Source of the DNA: Apricaphanius iberus | Lineage: Eukaryota; Chordata; Actinopteri; Cyprinodontiformes; Aphaniidae | NCBI GenBank assembly: GCA_028564705.1 | Contig: JAPXFQ010001662.1 | Coordinates: 4,958,001 to 5,022,000, forward strand | DNA length: 64,000 nucleotides | Direction of reading: 5' to 3' | Shown: in pieces, positions 45,801-56,497 of the stretch | Position numbering within the stretch: the stretch's first letter is position 1 | Layout of the letters: the number at the start of each line of letters is the position of its first letter | Translations under genes and position numbers: made by a program | The notes under the pieces: generated by a model | What the model was told of the DNA's origin: nothing | The model's input: the letters and a program-made list of their open reading frames with translations, nothing else | Database searches by the model: none

Positions 45801-47598
45801 GGATATTGGTGGATGAAATGTGAGTGCTACTGGGTGAATTTGGCTCCAGTATAAACAGCCGGTATGACTAGAAATAGGGTCTAGAAGTTGAGTCTGTTTA
45901 CCGATTATTAGTTACGCAACTTCGTGTAATTTTTTGCACTATATTTTATTAGGAAACACAGAGAAATTGATTCAAATACAAAAATTTATATTGATCTACC
46001 TTCTAAACCATGCCTTTTCTTTTCCTTCCGCTTTGGTATTAAGCACTACTTTGTGTCAACGACGCATATTTCGGTAGAAAATATTCAAGAGGTTTTAACA
46101 AGGAAAGTCTTTTAGATAAAGCTTGTTTGTCTTGACAACTGAGATTGGAAAGAAAAGGTGAGTAAACGGGAGAACAGAATTTAGCTGAGACAAATGGAGC
46201 TGCATAGACTGCATAGTCGGCAGAAAACTCGGCAGTGGGCTGCAGTTGATTGAATTTCGGAAGAGGTTAGCTGCAGCTTTGTTCCGACTCTCTTTAAACT
46301 GCTTCATGACAGACTCCATCTATTGTCTTATAAAGTGGAGTTATGCTTTCAGTATATTTTCAGAATGGCTGGAAACTGTTTTAAATATTAGAAAGTGTCA
46401 GTGAAAGCAGAGCAGTGTTGTAACTTTCTAACCTTCTGAGACTCCTTAAAACCATCTGCAATAGCCATTTCTCCCCCTCGGCATGTGTGTAGAGGAGGTT
46501 GAAGGGGACACATGTTTGTTTGTGCTTCATCATAATGGCCCCTTGTCATCTGGTGTGGTGGGATAATACATCTCCAAGCGAGGCAGGTGTTCCTCGCAGC
46601 AGCCATCACCGCCTCTTAAGGCGACATGAGCAGAGTAGCGCCATCAAAAAGAATCTCTCTGCACTCATCTTGAACCCCCCCCCCCACCCAATTCACATCT
46701 TCCCTTCAATTTGGTGAGGGCCCTGAAAAACAATCACCCTGGCCATGCACCACTGCTTCCCATTATCAGTCTCATTTACCCACATTTGTCTTTACGGTTT
46801 TCTTGTCCTCTCCATCCTTCTCAAAGATTGTCTGGCTTTAATTGTCTTTGTCGTCCTTTGTCTGTGTCTTTATCGAACTGCGTCTCGTCCTCCTCTTCCT
46901 GGTTCTTTCTAACCCACCATCTATTCCTGTATCTTTTTACTGCCCATTACTGTCTTCCACTTTGCCGCCATCCTCTACTTAGCATGGCATAAACGTCGTT
47001 GTTCTCTTTGGTCTCACCCCAATCTTCATTATCCGGCTCTTTCATTTTAACCACTAAAAAAACCCATTCAACTCTCTCCTCTTAATCTGTGTTTACCCCC
47101 CCTTACCCCCAACACACACACACACTTCCATAATCTATAATTGAATCCACTCACACAGAGGAGAGCTACTCTGTTCGTCTGCATAAGAACAACAGTCACC
47201 CAGCACACAGTTGCACAGCATCCCTCCGTTTCTTTAACCCTGCGCACCATGGCTGCATTGTTGAACCAGTAATTCCACTCTTTCTTTTGGCTCGTATTTA
47301 ATTAGCTGGTCCGGTACCACACTGAGAGACTTGTGTGGCTGAACAAAGGGAGCAGACCCAAGGGGCATGGGGTGTTGGTCACAAGTTGAACACCAGACTG
47401 CGTGCAGTTAGACTAAAGTAGTTTGGATGTTGACTAGGGAAATGTTGACGGGTTCGTAGAAAATCTGGAAAAGTCTGGATTATGGTCTAAGGGTTGCAGA
47501 TCTGGATAAAAATGGACTTTCTCACCTCTCCTATCTAAAAACTCCATTGCTCTTTCCTTCCAACCATTCCTCACTCTTACTGATTTCGATTATAAAAC

Positions 47599-48237
47599 TA
47601 GGGATGTAAGAAAATATTGATACTCTGATGTATTATATTTTGTCAGGATATTGTATCCATATTGAAAAACAATGCTTTGTTTTTTTATTCTTAAAATTTG
47701 AATGGAACCATTGATAATATTTTTTGTTAAATTAATAGCATGACTGCTAGTTGGTGACTCTTTTCACCTTATTCGACCAGTGGATCAACTAGATCTTGTA
47801 TTAAAACTTAACCTGCCGAGTATAAAACGGGTTGGAGTTTATGGTGCGTTCAGATTGCCCAAAAATGTCTATCTAAAGAGTGGCAAGATAACATGTAAAG
47901 TCTATGGTTGAGGCAGTCAGAGGGGCGTCGGAGTCTCTGCTGCGCTTTCTGTGCATTGGCCGCATCAATTTTTGAAACTTTTCCCTTGTTTCAAGCGCCA
48001 AAAGCCAACAATGCAGAAGCTCAGCTATCGCCCGCCAACGCACTTTGTAAGCTTCAGCCTAAAAATGTATAGGCCTCAAACTAGTCGCTTTGAGCACTTT
48101 CTGATGCTAACAAAACATGTGGCGTGAACGCACCATTAGAATGCTGTGACAGTTTTACTACAATACATATTGTCTTATTCATAGTATCACAATATTTTGC
48201 AATTTTCAATACTATGCCGCCTGTATTGTCATACATA
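47599..48237. mobile_element. Possible hAT-type MITE (TAGGGATGTAAG start)
   Basis: It starts TAGGGATGTAAGAAAATATT, and TAT-rich sequence near 48200 (CAATACTATG, TGTATTGTCATACATA) looks like a decayed mirror of this start. The octamers TATAAAAC and TATCACCA match only partly. It contains the inverted-repeat element at 47842-48135. The right border is uncertain. Confidence 0.4.
47842..48135. mobile_element. PIF/Harbinger-like MITE (294 bp)
   Basis: The terminal repeat TGGTGCGTTCA (47842-47852) is mirrored by TGAACGCACCA (48125-48135). The element is flanked by TTA on both sides (47839-47841 and 48136-48138), the 3-bp TWA duplication typical of PIF/Harbinger. It is non-coding and appears nested in the hAT-type repeat around it. 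Confidence 0.65.
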
Positions 48238-48388
48238 TATCACCAGATTCTTGCCAGTGCACACCATTTTGTCCTTATTTGCTAATGACTGGAGAAATGC
48301 GCCAATTCCCACTGACTTAAAAAACAGAAAGTTTATACTGGATTTAAAGGCCAGTCAATATATAATTCATATCTCTAACAGGTCACAG

Positions 48389-48925
48389 TAGGGCTGGGCG
48401 ATATCACCTAACATCAATAACGCAGTATATTGAGCATTTCACCGCTAACTGTAAGTGGACGGTGAAGATGAAAACAACCCCCACCCCCCACCCTGTAATG
48501 TGTCTCATCAGGCATTAATGTTCAAAGTGGAATAATTTATTTACAATAAAAGTATTGTTTAAATAACAAATGATTAGTCACAGAGTGGCTGCCATCTAGT
48601 GACTCTTTATAGTTACTGCAGAACAATGACTGGAGACGCAGTTCTCCAGATAGCTCATAGGACCGAGCAAAATAGAGCTAACAACAATCCTCTTGTTTAC
48701 AATGGAAATGTGGACTTAACTCGCCGGAGCGGCAAGTTAAGTTATTGAGCGGCTTTAGCTACGGTTCCCCTGCTTCATCTATCCTAGTTAAGATTGAGCC
48801 ATGAGCGATCCTCTTTTGGACTTCGGTGCGCAAGGTCGTAACGTAATTTCGATCAATTTTTGAGACAAAATCGAGATCAAAACACCCCTAGTATCGGTAA
48901 ATCTTCGGTATACCACCCAGCCTTA
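48389..48925. mobile_element. hAT-type non-autonomous element (TAGGGCTGGGCGATAT)
   Basis: It starts TAGGGCTGGGCGATATCACC and ends GGTATACCACCCAGCCTTA, a good inverted repeat. The flanks GGTCACAG and GGTATGAG share 5 of 8 bases, an eroded duplication. Subterminal TATATTGAGCA and TATCGGTAAAT match the element at 28498-29322, so the two belong to one family. It has no coding capacity. Confidence 0.7.
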
Positions 48926-49016
48926 GGTATGAGGGTAAATAAATTTACCAATGAACACTTATAATTGCCTGTTTTTAAAAGTTCAAACATCATGTATACC
49001 TTAATTTGTATTACTA

Positions 49017-50605
49017 CAGGTGCTGGCCAGTAAATTAGAATATCATCGAAAAGTTGAATTATTTCAGTAATTCCATTCAAAACGTGAAACTTCTATACTG
49101 TATGCTTTCCTTCCACACATAGTGATATATTTCAAGTGTTTATTAATTTTCATTTTTATTATTACAACTGACAGCTAATGAAAACACCAAATTCAGTATC
49201 TCAGAAAATTAGAATATTCTGAAAAGGCTCAATATAGAAGACACCTGGTGCCACTCTAATCAGCTGATTAACTCAAAACACCTGCAAAGGCCTTTAAAAG
49301 GTCCCTCAGTCTTGTTTTGAAGGCTCTGCAATCATGGGGAAGACTTCTGACTTAACAGCTGTCCAAAAGACGACCATTGACACCTTGTACAAGGAGGGCA
49401 AGACACAAAAGGTGATTGCTAAAGAAGCTGGCTGTTCGCAGTGCTCTGTGTCCAAGCACATTAACAGACAGGCGAAGGGACGGGAAAAATGTGGTAGAAT
49501 AAAGTGTACAAGCTCTAGGGATAACCGCACCCTGCAGAGAATTGTGACGACAAACCCATTCAAAAATGTGGGGGTGATCCACAAAGAGTGGACTGCAGCT
49601 GGAGTCAGCGCTTCAAGAACCACCACGAAGAGACTCATGAAAGACATGGGATTCAGCTGTCGCATTCCATGTGTCAAGCCACTCTTGAACAAGAAACAGC
49701 GTAAGGACAAAAAGGACTGGACTGCTGCTGATTGGTCCAAAGTTATGTTTTCTGATGAAAGCAACTTTTGCATTTCCTTTGGAAATCAAGGACCCAGAGT
49801 CTGGAGGAAGAGCGGAGAAGCACAGAATCCACGTTGCATGAGGTCCAGTGTAAAGTTTCCACCGTCAGTGATGGTGTGGGGTGCCATGTCATCTGCCGGT
49901 GTTGGCCCACTCTGTTTCCTGAGGTCCAAGGTCAATGCAGCCGTCTACCAGGAAGTTTTAGAGCACTTCATGCTTCCTGCTGCTGACCAACTTTATGGGG
50001 ATGCAGACTTCACTTTTCAACAGGACTTGGCACCTGCACACAGTGCTAAAACCACCAGTACCTGGTTCAAGGACCATGGTATCCCTTTCCTTGATTGGCC
50101 AGCAAACTCGCCTGACCTTAACCCCATGGAAAATCTATGGGGTATTGTGAAGCGGAAGATGCAATACGCTAGACCCAACAATGCAGAGGAGCTGAAGACG
50201 ACTATCAGAGCAACCTGGGCTCTCATAACACCTGAGCAGTGCCACAGACTGATCGAGTCCATGCCACGCCACATTACTGCAGTGATGGAGGCAAAAGGAG
50301 CCCCGACTAAGTATTGAGTGCTATACATGCACATTCTTTTCATGTTCATTCTTTTCAGTTGGCCAACATTTAAAAAAAAACATTTTTTTTCATTGGCCTT
50401 TAAAATATTCTAATTTTTTGAGATACCAAATTTGGAGTTTTCATTAGTTGTCACTTATAAATATCAAAATTAAAAGAAATAAACATTGGAAATACATTGG
50501 TCTGTGTGCATTGCATGAATATAATGTACAAGTTTCACGTTTTGAATGGAATTATTGAAATAATTCAACTTTTTGATGATATTCTAATTTACTGGCCAGC
50601 ACCTG
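49017..50605 (+). mobile_element. DD34E Tc1 transposon, copy 2 (1589 bp)
   Basis: It has the same inverted repeats as the element at 34664-36270 (CAGGTGCTGGCCAGTAAATT at each end) and an intact TA duplication (49015-49016 and 50606-50607). By eye it differs from copy 1 at scattered bases and by a 21-bp loss within the transposase. It has the same orientation as copy 1 and the gene. Confidence 0.95.
49334..50317 (+). CDS. Tc1 transposase, DD34E, open frame with 7-residue deletion (327 aa)
   Basis: This transposase is nearly identical to the one at 34976-35980. The triad is kept: D141 in FSDESNF, D231 in FQQDLAPAHS and E266 in SPDLNPMENLW, spacing 34. It lacks the seven residues KRLAWAK after KKQRK, an in-frame 21-bp deletion between AAG triplets. 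The lost segment corresponds to the conserved RLxWAK motif that precedes the first catalytic Asp in Tc1 transposases, so the frame is open but the protein may be inactive. Other differences include S37C, V260F and I272M (copy 1 numbering). The ATG and stop are in the same places as in copy 1. Confidence 0.92.
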   Translation: MGKTSDLTAVQKTTIDTLYKEGKTQKVIAKEAGCSQCSVSKHINRQAKGREKCGRIKCTSSRDNRTLQRIVTTNPFKNVGVIHKEWTAAGVSASRTTTKRLMKDMGFSCRIPCVKPLLNKKQRKDKKDWTAADWSKVMFSDESNFCISFGNQGPRVWRKSGEAQNPRCMRSSVKFPPSVMVWGAMSSAGVGPLCFLRSKVNAAVYQEVLEHFMLPAADQLYGDADFTFQQDLAPAHSAKTTSTWFKDHGIPFLDWPANSPDLNPMENLWGIVKRKMQYARPNNAEELKTTIRATWALITPEQCHRLIESMPRHITAVMEAKGAPTKY

Positions 50606-52553
50606 TACATATAGCGAAAACAAATTGGCATCACTGTAGAAGCAAAGATCCACTGTTTTACTTATCTCCTCTTTTTGTTATACAGCCTATCAGCGGGAGG
50701 TAAAATAAATGGAAAGTACCATTGCGCCTTTGTGTTATAACCTCTCAAACTGCATTTTCTTTCATTGTATATATTTTAGACTCTACGAAATAAAATCCAA
50801 AAACAAAATATTTTTCTATAAAAATAACTTGAAAAGATGGACCTGTAGAAGTGAAGTTTGGTAAAAAACGGTTTATTAATGATTAATTAGGTGGGTGGGG
50901 TTGGATTTTAAAATGGCGTGATTAAACTATTCTCCTTTAGAATTGACACTGAGGTGCCACTTGATCACAACGTATCAATCATTGATTTTCAATCTCTCTT
51001 TTACTCTTTTTGGTGTGTGTAAAGACATATAATCACACTTTGGCTTCTGTGCCCTCACTGTGCTCATTTCATGGTTAAATCAGAGACACATTCTGTGTAA
51101 AGGCCAGTGTACCCTGATGAAGCATTCCCTCCACAATGGGACTAAATTAGATTGATGGGAGTTACTGTTATAAAGGAAAAACGAGGCTTGGCTGATTTTA
51201 TGTGTGAACTGTGTGTGTTTTGATATTAAAAAATTAAAGGCTGAACATGAAGTAGGGCAGGGGATTTAACAGTCACAGTCTGACAACAAAATATGCCCAA
51301 AGGTAAACTGGGGAGAGCAGATTTTAAACAGCCAGAATTGGTTATCGGTCGGTTCTGAAAGCACGCATCACTCATGGTCGCAGTTCTGAAGTGACCTAAA
51401 TTCAGTTCTTCCTACAGCGTTGCACAGAGACGCGTTCTCCTTTATATTCGCAGACGCAACATCTGGTCTTTAACAGCAGGAAGAACACATGTTGTTTACT
51501 TTTATCAGTTTTTATTTGATAAAGGGCAACTAAAATCTGAAACTAATGGACAACAAATATATATAAAGACGCATACAGGGGTAGATGAATGGATAAATAC
51601 ACTGATTAATATGCTTAGAAACTATAAAAAAAATAGATAAAAAAATCAATGAAGATTAAACGTATAGCTGAGTAAACCAAATTATGCATGGATGAATAAA
51701 TGAACGGAGTGATAAAATCTCTATTAACAAGAACTATGAAATTGATCTAGTAACCGGCAATGTAGAAGTTAGATGCAAAAAATGAAACTGTAAGCATCCA
51801 GATGGGATAAATTGTTACTCTGTAAAAAAGAATGAATTACATAAATAGTCCAAAATGTACAAAGAGGGAAAAACTGTTAACTAGGGCTTTAACTGTGTTG
51901 TCAACCCACATAAAGCTATGAGGCTCTGAAATACTCATTTCCTCCTACAAATAATTTCCTCATTGGCAAGAAATCCGACTATTGTCTTCTGACCTGTTCC
52001 TTTCTGTGTCAGAATATTCTGACCTGCTGCAGCTGTATAAAGCATCGCTGCAGTTTGTAGCTTATTGATCCAGAGGTGTGTTGTGGTATTTTGTGGCCTG
52101 AAATTACCTTTGTCCAGCAAACATCGATTCCTTTCTTTTTAAGTAAATGAGCATTGCTGAATGCAATCAAGCTTCTTGACAACACCTCATGCATTTAACT
52201 AGTCACTCTGAAGTGCGTCTGTCTCGCTGTGTAGGTGTGCCTTTTAACTGTTTCTGATTGTGCACAGCCTGGTTTGTTCTAATCAGCTTCCATCCCAGGA
52301 TGGACCGCTTTTTCCATGCCATGTTTAACATACCATTCTGCAGCAGGAAACTCAGCTCTGTTTTTTTTTATGTCTATGATCATGCTGTGGTTAATGAAGG
52401 GTTGAAACTGGCATTCACCACTATGTGACACGTGAAAAGGTTGATGGCTTAAAAATGTAGTGTAAATTAGCAAACTACTAAGTAGAGTAAATCTGAACTC
52501 ACAGCTAGCTAGTCTGCTTTAATACAGCATCCAACAACTATTCATAAGTCTGT

Positions 52554-52930
52554 ACATCCATTTGTCCAGAACCTGTCTGTGCTTTTGTCCATCTTTAAAA
52601 CTTTTTCTAGCCAATAATCAGTCTATACATCTGTCTTTTTCAGTCTATGAATCCATCCATCTGGACATGGATCAATCGGCTGTTTCGCCAATCATTCATC
52701 TATCCACTAGTTTGTCCATTTATTGCTAATTTCATCTATCAGTCCCTAAATCTGTGCATCCATCCATTCGTCATCAGTCCATCCATCCAGCCAGCCTGTC
52801 TGTCTATCCATACACCGCTTTCCATCAGTCTATCCATCAGTTTATTTGTTCAAAAATGTGTCCAGTCATCCCTCCTTCTGTCTGTACGTTGGCCTGTCTG
52901 CCCTGTTAAGTCGTTCGTTCATAAGATCGT
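52554..52930 (+). repeat. Degenerate TCCA/TCTG-rich low-complexity region
   Basis: Many diverged TCCATCCA, TCTATCCA and TGTCTGTC units are spread over about 375 bp. It looks like an old tetranucleotide array. It lies 240 bp before the STT3B exon at 53171, and the open frames through it are products of the repeat. Confidence 0.75.
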
Positions 52931-53170
52931 CCCTGCATCTCTCCCTTCCTGCTAGTGGTCTTTGAAGGTTTCTTATTTAAGACCTAATCACAGTAGAAAT
53001 ATTGTCCGTATCACGGTAAGTTCTTGTATTTGTACTTGAAAACTTGGCCAACAGAGGACTGAACTCTACAAATTTAAACCTTGAAACGTTTGAAAATGAA
53101 ACATACATTTTTGTATGAACTGTATCACTGGAGACAGACCAGTCATTTCTCGTTCTGTTCCTCCTTTCAG

Positions 53171-53236
53171 GTGAAATCTGTGAAGACTGGCTCAGTATTC
53201 TGGACCATTGGTTGTTGTCTTTCCTACTTCTACATG
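53171..53236 (+). CDS. stt3b: STT3B exon: 22-codon membrane segment
   Basis: A small exon encoding VKSVKTGSVFWT followed by IGCCLSYFYM, a transmembrane segment of STT3B. Human STT3B has VKSVKTGSVFWT at this point, whereas STT3A has IKAVKTGSICWA. The acceptor is CTTTCAG ending at 53170 and the donor is GTAAGG at 53237; both borders are phase 0, so it joins W-VKSV on one side and YM-VSAWG on the other. At 66 bp it can be skipped without a frameshift, although loss would remove a membrane span. Confidence 0.95.
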
Positions 53237-54659
53237 GTAAGGACTAATATGCTCATTCATTTATTGTGATTTATACTGAACACTGAACAGTTTTAATAAA
53301 TCATATTTTTACAAATACTGATTCATAAGATACTTTTATGGAATCAAAGAAAACATGGATTTTTCAAGTAGCAAAAGTAACAATCCCGACAATAAAGCTG
53401 TAGTTGTTTGCATTTAGCATCAGCTAGATTCTTTATCTTAATGAATCAAAATCCTTGTCAAATTATTTTATCCTCTCAAAGATAAATGCAACAGCTCAAC
53501 TATAGTCACTGCTGAATACGCGCACACATCCCTTAGATCCTTTGATGAAAGAAATTACTTTAAGCTTGTTTTGCAGCAGTTGTTTTGACAGTAAAAACAT
53601 ATCAAACTAAATGGCTGATAATTTTGAGTTAAGCTATGGTGTGCATCTGATGCATCTGTACGTCTTGCATATTTGCTGCTCTCATCTCAAACTTCAGGTT
53701 TTAATGCTTGAAGGATGTGTTTGAGGAAGTGTTTAGATCTAATCACCAGTTCAGAGGAACTCTGGGGCCCAAGTGTTTGCCTCTTTAAACATACTTCTTG
53801 AAGCAAACTCACGGCTAGCTTGACTTTACTTATTGCAGATAGAATAGTTTTTACTCAGATCTTTTTAGCTCTCCATTTTCAGCAAAAGGATTTTCATCTA
53901 AATCCACATCCAATTTCTAGGACATGTCGTTCACAGAAACGTCCAAATCAGCCCTGACTTTCTGAATTGGTCCAATCAGATCTGTCTGTGTTCTCTTTAG
54001 CAGACCTTTCTGCTAAAGATGAGATGAGCTGTTCATGTTTTTTTAATTTTTTTTTTTTTTATCTAAGATTCACAGCATCAGCAACTCTTCTGTTGATCAT
54101 ATCTCTGACAGATAAGTCAAGATGAAGCAACTTTCAGATGCTCTGATAGAATGATTGAATTTGACCAGTGTGACATTGTTAATGCATCGATGTAAACCTC
54201 ACATTTTAACAAGTTCCAGAAAATGTATAATTCAGCTTTCATCTAAAGTCCCTTTGGCTTTCTCATTGAATCCTTCATCAAATTGTTGCTATTAAACATA
54301 AAGTTTAATCTTTACTTTGTTTCGTGACATGATTTCCTCATTTATTATCAATGATTTACTCAGCAAGGAATTTTATTTCTTCGGACAGCATAAGGAATTC
54401 TGAAAACGAGCATCAGTGAGGGAAATAGATTTTGATGGGAAGCTAGATACATCAGGTTTTTGAGGGCTGGATGGTATTGGGAAATCATGCAACTGCAATA
54501 ACTTCTGCATTTTGGGTTTGAAGGTTTTAGTGCAGTCAAAGTTGAGACCCTGACAACATGATTTCCATATTGGCTGTTATGTTAGAAGCGTCATGAACAC
54601 CTGCTTTTTGAGTCAATCATGAGAGAAAATGTTGTCCCTGCAACATAAAAGCTTGTTGT

Positions 54660-54660
<1 letters not shown>

Positions 54661-54695
<35 letters not shown>

Positions 54696-55202
54696 CCCAC
54701 GATTTCCCCCCCCCATTATTATCACCCCAGTGTTCCTACCTAAGTACAGTCCTGGGCATTGCCTTCCCTCTGCTGACCGTAGGAGGGCCCTGCACTGAGC
54801 TCAAGCCTCCTTCCTACTTGAGGAGTGAACAGGCCCATTTTGTCACCCGAGGGGGTGGGGTTCCCCCAGCTGGACGTAGCGTGTGGAAGGATCACACTAT
54901 TCCAGCTGGATCCTCTCCAACCCCTCAGGCGCCTCGGTCAGCCAGGAGGGGGCAGTATATAGCCCAGAACTGATACATGTTTTTGTGGGAGTAGCTCACA
55001 TTAACTACTCAAGGGAACACGGGGAGAACATGCAAACTCCACACAGAAAGGCCCTTTTGCCAACCCCACCCAGGGTGTGGGTGCTGATGATATGGAGGAT
55101 CAAACACACCTTCAGCACCCACAGCGTCCCCGGCAGGAATCGAACCCAGGACCTTCTAGCTGTGAGGTGAGCTGCGCTACCAGCTGCACCACCGTGCTCC
55201 CA
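54661..55202 (-). mobile_element. tRNA-derived SINE, minus strand, with poly(A)
   Basis: On the minus strand the element begins GGGAGCACGGTGGTGCAGC, with A box TGGTAGCGCAGC and B box GGTTCGATTCC (55136-55146). It continues with TGTGGAGTTTGCATGTTCTC, a block familiar from DANA-type fish SINEs, and ends in a long A tail seen here as 33 Ts at 54661-54693. The tail length suggests a recent insertion. The reading frame at 54629-54973 is an artefact of the SINE. Confidence 0.85.
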
Positions 55203-56144
55203 AGAGTCTTATTGACTCTTATAAAAATTCATAAAGATCAATTTATACATCCAAAGAACAATTTAGCCCTTTAACAATGTTTGCTCTTTTCACAGGTAAG
55301 TGCGTGGGAAAATTGTCATTTTGAGGCTTAGTTGTTACGTAGATACAGGGAAAATATTATTGAAACTTCACTTGTCATCCTTTTGCATTTTTTGGGTCTG
55401 CAATGGCTCTATAAACACTTCAAACATGAATAAAAGTCATCCATCCAATTTTTTTATTTTGGCAAATTCTATTTCTGCAACCCCTTTCAAGTCTTGTCGT
55501 GACGTCACAATTAGCAAAATTGACCTATTTCCGCACCCTCTCTTTTAAACGACACCAAAAAATTTCATAACGTTCTGATGTGTGGCAAACCTACAACCTA
55601 GATCATTGACACGATAGGTGGGTGTGATCTAAAACAGTCTGCAGAGACGTAATCGAGGCCTCTGAACAGCTCATTCTGAAAAGGACTGACATTGTCAAGA
55701 AGTGAGCTGGTGAGTTGCATTTTGTGAGTGATTTTTGTATTAATACTAGCAATACTTAGCCTAGCACCGGCTTTGAAAACAGTCGCGTTAGGCTGCGGTC
55801 TGGCACCATCTCATGTTCAGAATTAGCAATCAGAGAGATGATCTTGATGGAAGCAAAGCGAATTGTAAGGTCTGCTAAAAGATGGTTAAATATTGCAGAA
55901 CTTGGACCAGCTTTAGGATCCACATACTGCGATAGAACAATTATCTTGTGTCTGACCCCTCCACCGGGCCGCAACATGGGAAACTCAAGCAAACATGACG
56001 ACTACTATTAGTATTTTTCAGCTGCAGATGAAAGGAGCAGAACCCCACTACAATAAGATATAGCACTTTTTTTTTTACTATTAAAGTAATTTTTTATGTA
56101 TATATTTCTTGACCTATTCAGAAATAAATGAAACATACAAAAAT

Positions 56145-56497
56145 TAGAGCTGTGTTGAACTAATCGAAAAATCTATTCTGAATTGTTTCTTATAGAAATC
56201 GAATCGATTCACAAGTTCAAAAATCGATTTCATTTTTTTAGAATAGTTTGCCCTTTTTAAAGCTGAAATAGGAAGGAACAGTCCAGACGGCCATTTTAAG
56301 TTTTGTGTCTGACAGGGTTAATACAGTTTTCCATGGTGAACTATTACTCAACCACTGTTAAGTCATTGAATTTCTGGCATATAATTAAGATAACAGTAAA
56401 AAAAAGAAGCTTTTAATAGCACTGACCAAGATCAATATTGAATTGGATCAGATTGAATCGAATAGATTCTTGAAATTTTAATCGATACCCAGCCCTA
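56145..56497. mobile_element. hAT-type MITE with perfect 8-bp duplication, copy 1
   Basis: It starts TAGAGCTGTGTTGAAC and ends ATCGATACCCAGCCCTA. ACAAAAAT precedes it (56137-56144) and follows it (56498-56505) exactly. The interior shares blocks such as TAGTTTGCCCTTTTT and TGACAGGGTTAA with 60648-61012 in the same orientation. It has no coding capacity. Confidence 0.9.

Larger units (their letters stand above)
33387..53170 (+). other. stt3b: stt3b intron (about 19.8 kb), transposon-rich
   Basis: A phase-0 intron, donor GTATGT and acceptor TTTCAG. It is the largest in the window. It contains two inverted hAT-BED copies, three intact-frame Tc1-type elements, a SINE, and hAT and Harbinger-like MITEs, all listed separately. 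I see no gene or clear repeat at 33387-34395, 38565-40486, 44902-45737, 45800-47598 and 50606-52553. Confidence 0.9.

Noticed and set aside
54629..55170. Open frames with proline- and glycine-rich text
   Set aside because: They lie within a minus-strand SINE and its poly-T tail and are not genes.
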